This document shows positions 8,443 to 16,009 of a stretch of DNA of 64,000 bases, piece by piece; positions within the stretch are counted from its first letter, which is position 1; every line of letters begins with the position of its first letter. The translations under genes were made by a program, and so were the position numbers. The notes under the pieces are model-generated. The model was not told where the DNA came from, ran no database searches, and saw only the letters and a program-made list of their open reading frames with translations. The stretch is from Clostridiales bacterium (GTDB lineage: Bacteria > Bacillota > Clostridia > Oscillospirales > Butyricicoccaceae), in NCBI GenBank assembly GCA_004555915.1, contig SFJM01000002.1:1-64000 (forward strand), read 5' to 3'.

Positions 8443-9354
8443 ATGAATGTATCTGCATTTTTTCCGGGACAGGGTGCGCAGCATCCGGGCATGGGACAGT
8501 CTGTATATGAAAACAGTACTGCTGCAAGACAGGTTTTTGACTGCGCCAGCGAGATCGCCGGTCAGTCCGTATCGGAGCTGTGCTTTTCCAGCAGCAAGGA
8601 AGAGCTCTCCCGCACCGTAAACAGCCAGATCGCCATTTTCACCTGTTCCATGGCAGCTCTTGCCGCTTTGCAGGAACGTGGTGTGGAGCTGGATGCCTGC
8701 GCCGGCTTCTCTCTCGGTGAATATACCGCGTTGACAGCTGCCGGTGTCCTGACACTGGAGGATGGCCTTCGCCTGGTTCGCCGTCGTGGTGAGCTGATGC
8801 AGGAGGCTGCGGACAGCACGGATGGCTGCATGGCTGCGGTTCTTGGCTTATCCGATGAGATTGTCGAGGACATCTGTTCCCGCACGGAGGGCCTTGTGCT
8901 GCCGGTAAACTATAACTGTGACGGACAGCTGGTCATTGCCGGTGAGCGTGCCGCTGTGGATCTGGCTGCTGCCGCATGCAAGGAATCTGGTGCGCGCAGG
9001 GTTATGCCGCTGGCTGTTTCCGGCGGCTTCCATACTCCGCTGATGGCTCCGGCAGCTGCACAGCTGAAGGAATTTGCCAGATCCCTCACCTTCTCTGCAC
9101 CGTCCATCCCGCTGTACACCAATGTAACCGGCGAGATGCTTGCGGTTTCGGATTACCCCGGCTATCTGGAGCAGCACATGGTTTCCCCGGTACGCTGGAA
9201 GCAGCTGGTACACCGCATGATTGCGGACGGACATACCGATGCCATGGAAATCGGCGTGGGCAAGACCCTGACCAATTTCTCTCGCAGAATTTCCAAAGAA
9301 CTGACCTGCAAAACCGTGGAAACTATGGAAAACGTCATTTCTGCTGTGGAATAA
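8443..9354 (+). CDS. fabD: Malonyl-CoA:ACP transacylase
   Basis: The 303-residue protein moves malonyl from CoA to acyl carrier protein. It begins with FFPGQGAQHPGMG, has the nucleophile Ser90 in GFSLGEY, Arg in the following helix, and the FHTPLM histidine motif. The ATG has GGAGG 10 bp upstream. It is encoded divergently from the other fab genes, whereas in many Clostridia fabD lies inside the operon. It is transcribed alone, with a terminator at 9401-9426, and so may be set separately from the operon through the shared control region. Confidence 0.95.
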   Translation: MNVSAFFPGQGAQHPGMGQSVYENSTAARQVFDCASEIAGQSVSELCFSSSKEELSRTVNSQIAIFTCSMAALAALQERGVELDACAGFSLGEYTALTAAGVLTLEDGLRLVRRRGELMQEAADSTDGCMAAVLGLSDEIVEDICSRTEGLVLPVNYNCDGQLVIAGERAAVDLAAAACKESGARRVMPLAVSGGFHTPLMAPAAAQLKEFARSLTFSAPSIPLYTNVTGEMLAVSDYPGYLEQHMVSPVRWKQLVHRMIADGHTDAMEIGVGKTLTNFSRRISKELTCKTVETMENVISAVE

Positions 9355-9400
9355 AACAATCTGTTTGACTATCCGGATGAAAACGGATATACTGATAAAA

Positions 9401-9426
9401 GGCGGGATTTCTCTCCCGTCTTTTTT
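9401..9426 (+). terminator. Terminator of fabD
   Basis: A 7-bp stem (GGCGGGA / TCCCGTC, one G-T pair) with a 6-nt loop is followed by six Ts. Confidence 0.8.
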
Positions 9427-9482
9427 CATTTTATTGATGTTTTTGTATATACTATCGGTTTTCCGATTGCAGGAGGAATATT

Positions 9483-11318
9483 TTGTCAAACGAAACAGAA
9501 ATCAAGGAAACTTTTGATACGCTTGGCCTGTCAGAGCCTGTTCTGCGCGCCATCCATGATATGGAATTTGAACAGCCCACAGAAATTCAGGCACGTGCCA
9601 TTCCGGCAGTGATGTCCGGCAGAGATATTATCGGCCGTTCCCATACCGGTACAGGCAAGACAATGGCCTTCGGTGTACCGGCTGTGGAATACTGCCTGCG
9701 CTACCCAGAGTGCCGGAACACCATGGTACTGGTGCTCTGCCCGACCCGTGAGCTTGCCATGCAGGCCTGTGATGAGGTTCGCAAGCTGACCCGATATACC
9801 CAGGGGATCCGTGCGGTTGCGCTGTATGGCGGACAGCCGATTCAGAACCAGATCCCCCAGCTGCGGCGCGGTGCGGAAATCGTCATCGGTACGCCGGGAC
9901 GCGTCATGGATCACATCCACCGCCATACGCTGAAGCTGGACAATCTGGCTATGGTCGTGCTGGATGAAGCGGATGAAATGCTCAATATGGGCTTCCGTGA
10001 GGATATTGAGAGTATTTTGGCCTTTGTGCCGGGTGAACATCAGACCCTGCTGTTTTCCGCCACCATGCCTCAGGCGATTCTTGACATCACCGACCAGTAC
10101 CAGAATGACCCGGTGATGATTGAAACCGAATCCGGCCCGGAGCGCACGATTGATACGGTGGAGCAGTATTATTATGAGGTTCCGCTGGGAAGCAAGAGCG
10201 ATGCCCTTGGACTGCTGCTGCATACCCACCAGCCCAGACTGTCCATTGTGTTCTGCAACACAAAAAAGATGGTGGAAGAGCTGAACCGCTACCTCAGCGA
10301 GCATGGATTCCACTGCTCCATGCTGCACGGTGATATGCAGCAGGAAGCCCGTACTGCCGTGATGCAGTCGTTCAAATCCGGCCGCACGCCTGTCCTGATT
10401 GCTACCGATGTGGCAGCCCGGGGCATTGATGTGGATGACGTGGATGCCGTCTACAATTTTGATATTCCGCAGGATTATGAATATTACATCCACCGCATCG
10501 GGCGCACCGGACGGGCAGGCCGATCCGGCAAGGCATATACCCTGGCAGCAGGCCGCCGCCAGGTGTTCCAGGTACGGGATATCTCCCGGTTCATCGGTGC
10601 AAAGATTGAAAACAAATCCCTCCCCTGCACCCAGGACATTATTGACCGCAAGCAGGAAGAACTGCTGGCTGAGGTGCGCAAGCAGATGCAGAGCACCAAG
10701 TCCTCTTCCTGCAATCCGCTGATTGCCCGGCTGATTGAAGAGGGCTGCAGTCCGGAATGGCTGGCAGAATGCCTGATGGAAATGCTGCTGCGCCGTGAAA
10801 TGGTGGACATCCCTGTTTTGACGATGCCGAAACCGGTTGGCGGCAAGCAGAGCGGCAGTCCGTTGCCTCCCCCGCCGGAGGGCTATGTCCGCCTGCGGTT
10901 CAGCGTGGGACGTTACCAGAAGGTGGCACCGAATCATATCGTGGCAGCGATTGCCGACGCGACCCGCATCCCGGGCAAGCAGATTCAAAAAATTTACTGC
11001 TATGGCGAATACAGCCTTGTAGAAGTGCCGAGCAAGTATAAAAATGTTATTATCCAGAAGGTTTCCGGTACCAAAATCGGCGGACATGTCACAGATGTAC
11101 GCCTGTACGACACCAAAAATCCGAAAGCTGCTGTCCGCGGCGCGGCACAGGAGAAAAAAGCGACTGGAAAATCCGACAGGACACGGGGCCTGCGGAGCAG
11201 AAAGCAGGAGCATGCAGTCCGCAGGGCCAGACCGCAGCATTCCTCCGCTCATGGAAAGCCTGCCGCACCGGAGCATCGCCGCACTGCACGGAATGCCGTC
11301 CGCAGAAAAAAAGGTTAA
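9483..11318 (+). CDS. DEAD-box ATP-dependent RNA helicase (DeaD/DbpA type)
   Basis: The 611-residue helicase starts at a TTG with AGGAGG 7 bp upstream. Motifs run in order: the Q motif, HTGTGKT (Walker A), PTRELA, TPGRV, DEAD, SAT, ATDVAARGID and HRIGRTGRAG. After the two RecA domains a DbpA-type RNA-binding domain lies at about 475-545 (YVRLRFSVGRYQK, then the DVRLYD end). A strongly basic tail of about 60 residues follows. It probably remodels structured RNA such as rRNA in the cytoplasm, perhaps at low temperature. It is monocistronic, ending in the terminator at 11381. Confidence 0.92.
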   Translation: MSNETEIKETFDTLGLSEPVLRAIHDMEFEQPTEIQARAIPAVMSGRDIIGRSHTGTGKTMAFGVPAVEYCLRYPECRNTMVLVLCPTRELAMQACDEVRKLTRYTQGIRAVALYGGQPIQNQIPQLRRGAEIVIGTPGRVMDHIHRHTLKLDNLAMVVLDEADEMLNMGFREDIESILAFVPGEHQTLLFSATMPQAILDITDQYQNDPVMIETESGPERTIDTVEQYYYEVPLGSKSDALGLLLHTHQPRLSIVFCNTKKMVEELNRYLSEHGFHCSMLHGDMQQEARTAVMQSFKSGRTPVLIATDVAARGIDVDDVDAVYNFDIPQDYEYYIHRIGRTGRAGRSGKAYTLAAGRRQVFQVRDISRFIGAKIENKSLPCTQDIIDRKQEELLAEVRKQMQSTKSSSCNPLIARLIEEGCSPEWLAECLMEMLLRREMVDIPVLTMPKPVGGKQSGSPLPPPPEGYVRLRFSVGRYQKVAPNHIVAAIADATRIPGKQIQKIYCYGEYSLVEVPSKYKNVIIQKVSGTKIGGHVTDVRLYDTKNPKAAVRGAAQEKKATGKSDRTRGLRSRKQEHAVRRARPQHSSAHGKPAAPEHRRTARNAVRRKKG

Positions 11319-11380
11319 GCATACCATTTGTTTTCTTTTGTTTGTCATTATTGGAAAACTTTTGACAATTTTCACGTTTG

Positions 11381-11410
11381 GTCCGGGGTAATTTACCTCG
11401 GACTTCTTTT
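11381..11410 (+). terminator. Terminator of the DEAD-box helicase gene
   Basis: A 9- to 11-bp stem (GTCCGGGGTAA / TTACCTCGGAC with one G-T pair) is followed by TTCTTTT. Confidence 0.8.
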
Positions 11411-11437
11411 CTATACAATGAAATATAAAACAAAGCC

Positions 11438-11466
11438 TTGTCCTTTTGTCTATTTTCTACTATAAT
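11438..11466 (+). promoter_or_regulatory. Promoter of the repeat-protein/transferase cassette
   Basis: TTGTCC at 11438-11443 and TATAAT at 11461-11466 are 17 bp apart. The predicted start near 11473 gives a leader of about 38 nt, so the cassette has its own promoter, separate from the helicase gene. Confidence 0.75.
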
Positions 11467-11510
11467 AAAAAATAATATCCTATCCTTTGATAAAAGAGAG
11501 GTGTTTCCCC

Positions 11511-12245
11511 ATGTCCGATAACAAGAAAAAGCCATTGCCGGTAAACGAATATTACAACGATCTGTATGAACTGCACGGTGCTGTCATGGATGCAGAAAGC
11601 TATGCACGACACAAGGAAGCTGATCCGGCAGCCCCTGCTGTTGAAGCCATTCCTTCTGCCGAAGGTCCTGCTGAATATGCTCCCGAATCCGCATGTCCCG
11701 CTGAACCGGCTGTGGAATCCCGTCAGCCGGAAGATATAAATCTGGATGCGGTTTTCTCTGAACCCCAGGATCTGCGCCAGATTGCTGCCAAACAGATTGA
11801 GGCGGACCGCCGGATTGAATATCGTCCGGAATGCGTGACCTATGTCATCCCCCGGTTCACCGGCGAAACCTGTATTGAGACAGAAACCCGTATGGTATTT
11901 GGTGAGCCGCATATGATCCGCTGTGGTTCCGGCTCCTATGTCAGCTCCGGTTCCTATGGCTCTTATCTGATTGTCAGCTCATACAGAACCAGCGGTTCTT
12001 ATCTGATCAACGAATACAGCTTCAATCAGAACAATAACAACAATAACCGGGGCAGCGGCTCGTTCCGCCTTCGTACCAGCGGTTCCTATCGTGGCAGGGG
12101 CTCGTTCCGCCTGAGTTCCGGTTCCTACCGGCCTGCGTCCAACTCCTTCCGGATACCACCGATCCCAGCGGATGCGGACAAGCCGTATATGGGCAGCTTC
12201 GGATGGGATTTCGACCTGGGTGGCTACGGCCTGGATCTGATCTGA
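11511..12245 (+). CDS. Gly-Ser-Tyr/Phe repeat protein with poly-Asn run, unknown function
   Basis: I do not recognise a family for this 244-residue protein. The ATG has GAGAGGTG upstream. The N-terminal third is charged, followed by an acidic Ala/Pro/Glu-rich stretch (about 35-75) and a short ordered-looking segment (about 85-135). From residue 139 it is low complexity. GSY, GSF, SSY or NSF triplets occur at about 141, 147, 150, 156, 162, 183, 191, 197, 204, 211 and 228, roughly every six to eight residues, often with a following Arg or Leu. A run of six Asn lies at about 174-179. No signal peptide or membrane segment is seen. The stop overlaps the next gene's ATG (TGATG), so the two products are probably made together. 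It may be the acceptor for that transferase-like enzyme, which is an inference. Confidence 0.75.
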   Translation: MSDNKKKPLPVNEYYNDLYELHGAVMDAESYARHKEADPAAPAVEAIPSAEGPAEYAPESACPAEPAVESRQPEDINLDAVFSEPQDLRQIAAKQIEADRRIEYRPECVTYVIPRFTGETCIETETRMVFGEPHMIRCGSGSYVSSGSYGSYLIVSSYRTSGSYLINEYSFNQNNNNNNRGSGSFRLRTSGSYRGRGSFRLSSGSYRPASNSFRIPPIPADADKPYMGSFGWDFDLGGYGLDLI

Positions 12246-13105
12246 TGCAGGCATTTGCTTCAAACTGGACACGTCCGTATGCGATGAACCACCCCGGTCA
12301 GCCATATGCCGTGGCGGATTTTGAGCTGCTGACAACCATCCTGTCTGCCCTGATGTGGCGGAAGGAAAACGGCAGCATCCGTATGATTACCGACCGGGTT
12401 GGCGAACGGTTTTACCGTTCCCTCGGGCTTGCCCCTATCTGGGACGACGGCATTTCACATGAACTCGACCAGGTTCCGTATACCGTTGATCCGTCCACCT
12501 TCTGGGCTGCCGGAAAGCTGTATGCCCTGTCCTGCGTTCCTGCGCCCTGTGTCATGATGGATACCGACTTTATCGTGTGGAACAAGATACAGGACCGTCT
12601 CCAGGGCTCTCAGCTGACGGTGATTCATCGTGAGCCTCTTACTCCGGAAATTTACCCGTCTCCGGAACAGTTTGACCTGTACGGGGATTATGCGTTTCCG
12701 AAGGACTGGAACTGGGAAACACCGGCGTGCAACACCGCCTTTTGTTATTTTGGCAGCGAACGCCTGCGGCAGAGCTATCTCCGGCAGGCGCTGGACTTTA
12801 TTCATGGGGTACGTGGACGTGACGGGCTGATTTACATGGTATTTGCGGAACAGCGTCTGCTCGCCATGTGCGCAGAAGCGAACGGCATTGCGATTGATGC
12901 CTTATCCACAACCGAAGCGTTGTTCTCGCGGGATCAGAAGGATTTTACCCATACCTGGGGCTTTAAGCAGGCTATGGCGGAGTATCCGCAGCTTCGGAAG
13001 GCATTCTGTCAAAAATGTGCGGATCGCATCCGGCATGATTTTCCGGAATATGAACCGATCTGCTCACGTATTCCGGTGCTCCGCAGCTTTTTTAATAGGC
13101 AATGA
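12245..13105 (+). CDS. Putative glycosyltransferase-like protein (DUF6734-like)
   Basis: The 286-residue product resembles, from memory and without a search, the DUF6734 group of putative GT-A fold glycosyltransferases. A hydrophobic strand followed by MDTDFIVW at about residues 103-110 gives the DxD motif that binds metal and sugar nucleotide. FWAAGKLYAL precedes it, and aromatic-rich segments (NWETPACNTAFCYFG) follow. There is no membrane anchor, so it should act in the cytoplasm. It starts at the ATG overlapping the upstream stop codon by one base and has no ribosome site of its own, so translation is coupled to the repeat protein. Sugar donor and target are unknown. Confidence 0.65.
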   Translation: MQAFASNWTRPYAMNHPGQPYAVADFELLTTILSALMWRKENGSIRMITDRVGERFYRSLGLAPIWDDGISHELDQVPYTVDPSTFWAAGKLYALSCVPAPCVMMDTDFIVWNKIQDRLQGSQLTVIHREPLTPEIYPSPEQFDLYGDYAFPKDWNWETPACNTAFCYFGSERLRQSYLRQALDFIHGVRGRDGLIYMVFAEQRLLAMCAEANGIAIDALSTTEALFSRDQKDFTHTWGFKQAMAEYPQLRKAFCQKCADRIRHDFPEYEPICSRIPVLRSFFNRQ

Positions 13106-13165
13106 CCCACCCCTTCGGCATTTTGCAGTGCTGGCATGAAAATCCGGATTATTTTTAGGCAATCT

Positions 13166-13195
13166 GCACAAAAAACTGCCGATTATTTTTTGTGC
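13166..13195. repeat. Hairpin after the transferase gene
   Basis: The arms GCACAAAAAA and TTTTTTGTGC enclose 10 nt. It may act as a weak terminator for the cassette, although no T run follows the stem. Confidence 0.4.
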
Positions 13196-13272
13196 GGAGA
13201 AAACCGGCTATTGATTGACTTTATATAAAATTCGTTTATCATTAAATAGAGAGGGTATGATTAGAGGGCAAA

Positions 13273-13302
13273 GGTTTTTTCAAACGACTTCGTTTCAAAA
13301 CC
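13273..13302 (+). promoter_or_regulatory. Inverted repeat in the leader of the PfkB-type kinase gene
   Basis: The arms GGTTTT + AAACGA and TCGTTT + AAAACC face each other across 2 nt, with a small internal bulge. The element lies 33 bp before the kinase start. It could be an operator for a sugar repressor or an mRNA hairpin. The promoter upstream (TTGACT near 13216) has no convincing -10. Confidence 0.4.
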
Positions 13303-13334
13303 CAATTAACTTATTCAAATGAGGTGGAAAATAC

Positions 13335-14246
13335 ATGATTTATACCGTTACATTTAACCCGTCGCTGGACTACTCGATCCGCATTGAAGACTTCAAAACC
13401 GGTGTGCTCAACCGCACCAGCTATGAAGAAGTGCGTGTTGGCGGCAAGGGTGTTAATGTATCCATTGTTCTGCATGATCTCGGTGTTGAAAATGTCGCAC
13501 TGGGCTTTATTGCAGGCTTTACCGGCGACCAGATTGAATCCGGCATGCAGCAGCTTGGCTGCACCACCAGCTTTATTCATCTGCCTAGCGGCTTCTCCCG
13601 TATCAATGTCAAGCTTGCCGGTCAGGAAGAGGATCTGACTGAAATGAACGGCATGGGCCCGGCTGTTTCCAAGGAAGAATATGAACAGTTCATGCTGCGT
13701 CTGCGCCGTATGCTGAAGGATGGCGATACGCTGGTACTTTCCGGCAGCATCCCGGCTTCTATGCCGCAGGATACATATGAACGGATTCTGGAAGAGGTGG
13801 ACACCGACAAAATCTGTGTGGTTGTGGATACCTCCAGCTCCCTGCTGCGCCATACGCTGCCGTACCGCCCGTTCCTGATTAAGCCGAACCTGACGGAACT
13901 GAGCGAGCTGTTTGGCCGTTCCCTGACGGAATATGATGACATTGTCGGCTGTGCAAAGCATCTGCAGGAGGAAGGCGCACGGAATGTCCTGGTATCCATG
14001 GGCGGCGAAGGCGCAATTCTGGTTACAGAGGAAGGTCAGGTATTTTCCGCTCCTGCTCCGGACGGTGACCTGGTGGATAGCATCGGCGCCGGTGACTCCA
14101 TGGTGGCAGGCTTCCTCGCAGGCTATATGGAACGCGGCAGCATGGTTGACGGCTTTGCCAAGGGCATTGCCGCAGGCAGCGCAACTGCTTATAAAAACGG
14201 TCTGGCAACCGGAGAGGAAATTACCGCTGTGGCACAGCGCATGTAA
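13335..14246 (+). CDS. PfkB-family sugar-phosphate kinase, probably 1-phosphofructokinase
   Basis: The 303-residue ribokinase-fold enzyme has the N-terminal TFNPSLDY and GGKGVNVS substrate motifs. It has the C-terminal ATP/anion-hole motif IGAGDSMVAGF, whose Asp is the catalytic base. The sequence fits the FruK/LacC/tagatose-6-phosphate kinase branch. FruK is usually encoded with fruR and a fructose PTS gene, but here it stands alone between two terminators, so the substrate is uncertain. The ATG has GAGGTGG 8 bp upstream. A hairpin in the leader may carry regulation. Confidence 0.85.
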   Translation: MIYTVTFNPSLDYSIRIEDFKTGVLNRTSYEEVRVGGKGVNVSIVLHDLGVENVALGFIAGFTGDQIESGMQQLGCTTSFIHLPSGFSRINVKLAGQEEDLTEMNGMGPAVSKEEYEQFMLRLRRMLKDGDTLVLSGSIPASMPQDTYERILEEVDTDKICVVVDTSSSLLRHTLPYRPFLIKPNLTELSELFGRSLTEYDDIVGCAKHLQEEGARNVLVSMGGEGAILVTEEGQVFSAPAPDGDLVDSIGAGDSMVAGFLAGYMERGSMVDGFAKGIAAGSATAYKNGLATGEEITAVAQRM

Positions 14247-14284
14247 TCCATAAAAAAAGCACACAAAAGCAACAAAATATCCGA

Positions 14285-14316
14285 GGGGATGTATGATATC
14301 ATACATCCCCTTTTTC
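14285..14316 (+). terminator. Terminator of the PfkB-type kinase gene
   Basis: A perfect 13-bp inverted repeat (GGGGATGTATGAT / ATCATACATCCCC) is followed by TTTTTCTT. Confidence 0.9.
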
Positions 14317-14330
14317 TTGTGCATAAATAC

Positions 14331-14359
14331 TTGCACTTTTCTGGCAGACATGTTATACT
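14331..14359 (+). promoter_or_regulatory. Promoter of the second FabK-like gene
   Basis: TTGCAC at 14331-14336 and TATACT at 14354-14359 are 17 bp apart, and the start is expected near 14366. Confidence 0.8.
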
Positions 14360-14370
14360 ATAGAAAATTT

Positions 14371-14386
14371 ATTTAGATTGACAAAC
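14371..14386. promoter_or_regulatory. Candidate lipid operator, copy 2
   Basis: ATTTAGATTGACAAAC is identical over 16 bp to the element at 8306-8321. Here it lies about +5 to +20 from the predicted start site, a position where a bound repressor would block transcription. This copy is not needed as a -35 box, which argues against chance promoter similarity. Confidence 0.55.
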
Positions 14387-14415
14387 AAACTCTTTAAATA
14401 AAGGAGATCGGAATC

Positions 14416-15477
14416 TTGAATTTACCTACTCTTAATATTGGCGGCCTGCAGCCGAAAAAGCCTGTCATTCAGGGCGGCATGGGTATCGGCATTTCCCTGT
14501 CCGGACTTGCGTCAGCAGTTGCAAACGCAGGCGGAATCGGTATTATATCCGGTGTACAGATCGGTTTTCGTGACCCGGAATTTACAAAAAATCCGGTTGC
14601 TGCCAATCTTCGCGCCATCGGAACCGAGCTTGCCAAAGCACGGCAGCTTGCACCGAAGGGCATTATTGGTATGAATTTTATGTCCATTGATGCGCATTAC
14701 GCAGAATATGTCCGTGAGGCTGTAAAAAACGGCGTGGATCTGATTATTTCCGGTGCCGGTCTGCCGCTGCAGCTTCCCAAACTGGTGGAGGGCAGCAAAA
14801 CCCGCATTGTTCCCATTGTCTCCTCTGTCCGTGCCTGTCGTCTGGTACTCACCAGCTGGCTGAAAAAACACAACCGTTTCCCGGATGCAGTGGTTGTGGA
14901 GGGTCCGCTTGCCGGCGGGCATCTGGGCTTCAAGCTGGAGGATCTGTGGAACGGAACCAATCAGATGCTGGAGCAGGCATTGTCCGAGGTTGTCGCCTAT
15001 GTCCGTTCATTTGCGGAAAAGCACCATGTCTCCATCCCGGTGATTGCTGCGGGCGGTATTCTGCACTATGAGGATGTGTGCCGCATGGTGGACTTGGGCG
15101 CCTCCGGCGTACAGGTCGGTACAGCCTTTGTGGCAACAAAGGAATGTGATGCGGATGAAGCCTATAAACAGACCTATCTGTCAGCTAAGCCAGAGGATGT
15201 GCGGATTATCAAGAGCCCCACAGGCTTTGCGGCACGCGCCATCAATACCCCGTTCGTGCAGCAGGCCTACGACCATGGCGGCATCCCGGTGCAGCATTGC
15301 TTCCGCTGTATGCCGGAGATCTGCAACGCGGCAACCACGCCGTACTGCCTGTCCCAGGCTCTGTTTGACGCGGCATACGGAAAAAACGGACTGGTATTCT
15401 GCGGCGGCCGAGTGGGTGAGGTGCATGACATCACAACCGCAGCCGAGGTGATCCGCCGCCTGACCGAACCGGCTTAA
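14416..15477 (+). CDS. FabK-like/nitronate monooxygenase family flavoprotein
   Basis: The 353-residue TIM-barrel FMN enzyme has the family hallmarks: VIQGGMGIGIS at the N terminus, the GLPLQLPKL region, GPLAGGHLG with the key His, and VIAAGGI followed by GASGVQVGTAF. It is about 40 residues longer than the FabK of the operon and has a distinctive Cys-containing C terminus. It starts at a TTG with AAAGGAG upstream. It may reduce enoyl-ACP as a second FabK, or oxidise nitronates. The operator shared with the fab locus favours a lipid role, but this is an inference. It is monocistronic. Confidence 0.8.
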   Translation: MNLPTLNIGGLQPKKPVIQGGMGIGISLSGLASAVANAGGIGIISGVQIGFRDPEFTKNPVAANLRAIGTELAKARQLAPKGIIGMNFMSIDAHYAEYVREAVKNGVDLIISGAGLPLQLPKLVEGSKTRIVPIVSSVRACRLVLTSWLKKHNRFPDAVVVEGPLAGGHLGFKLEDLWNGTNQMLEQALSEVVAYVRSFAEKHHVSIPVIAAGGILHYEDVCRMVDLGASGVQVGTAFVATKECDADEAYKQTYLSAKPEDVRIIKSPTGFAARAINTPFVQQAYDHGGIPVQHCFRCMPEICNAATTPYCLSQALFDAAYGKNGLVFCGGRVGEVHDITTAAEVIRRLTEPA

Positions 15478-15491
15478 TACAGCAAAAAACA

Positions 15492-15530
15492 AATCAGCAT
15501 GAGCGTTTTTGTTCTCATGCTGATTTTTTA
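15492..15530. terminator. Bidirectional terminator between convergent genes
   Basis: A 12-bp stem (AATCAGCATGAG / CTCATGCTGATT) has a T run on both strands. It ends the FabK-like gene from the left and nrdR from the right. Confidence 0.9.
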
Positions 15531-15544
15531 TGTTCTGTTTTATG

Positions 15545-16006
15545 TCAGCTGTGTTTATGCGGCTGAATGCGCCGCAGCTCTGCCATAAACGAATCCACAT
15601 CCTGAAAATCCCGATAGACCGATGCGAAACGGATATAGGCAACCTCGTCGATATCCACCAGCCGTTCCACTACCATTTCACCGATGGTCATGGAGGAAAC
15701 CTCATTTTCCATGCGGCTGTACAGCTTCTGCTCGATATCACTCAGCAGGGCATCCATCTGTGCCTTGGTAACCGGGCGCTTCTGGCAGGCTTTTACAATA
15801 CCGCGCATCAGCTTTTCCCGGTCATACTGCTGACGGGAGCCGTCTTTTTTAATCACCATCAGCGAGCTGGTCTCGATGGTTTCATAGGTAGTAAACCGCT
15901 TGCCGCACTTTTGACAGGTACGGCGACGGCGGATGCTCTCACCGTCAACGGTAGGACGGGAATCAATTACCTTGCTCTCTGTATGCTTACAATATGGACA
16001 CTTCAT
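15545..16006 (-). CDS. nrdR: Transcriptional repressor NrdR
   Basis: The 153-residue protein has an N-terminal zinc ribbon (Cys3, Cys6, Cys31, Cys34) rich in Arg, followed by an ATP-cone domain that senses ATP/dATP. NrdR binds paired boxes before ribonucleotide reductase genes and represses them when dATP is high. No ribonucleotide reductase gene is in the window. It lies 3 bp after the stop of the upstream TIM-barrel gene and is probably co-transcribed with it. Confidence 0.96.
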   Translation of the reverse strand: MKCPYCKHTESKVIDSRPTVDGESIRRRRTCQKCGKRFTTYETIETSSLMVIKKDGSRQQYDREKLMRGIVKACQKRPVTKAQMDALLSDIEQKLYSRMENEVSSMTIGEMVVERLVDIDEVAYIRFASVYRDFQDVDSFMAELRRIQPHKHS

Positions 16007-16009
16007 TTC

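Noticed and set aside
9531..11375. A 614-codon minus-strand frame opposite the DEAD-box helicase
   Set aside because: The plus strand carries every helicase motif; the antisense frame has no recognisable domain.
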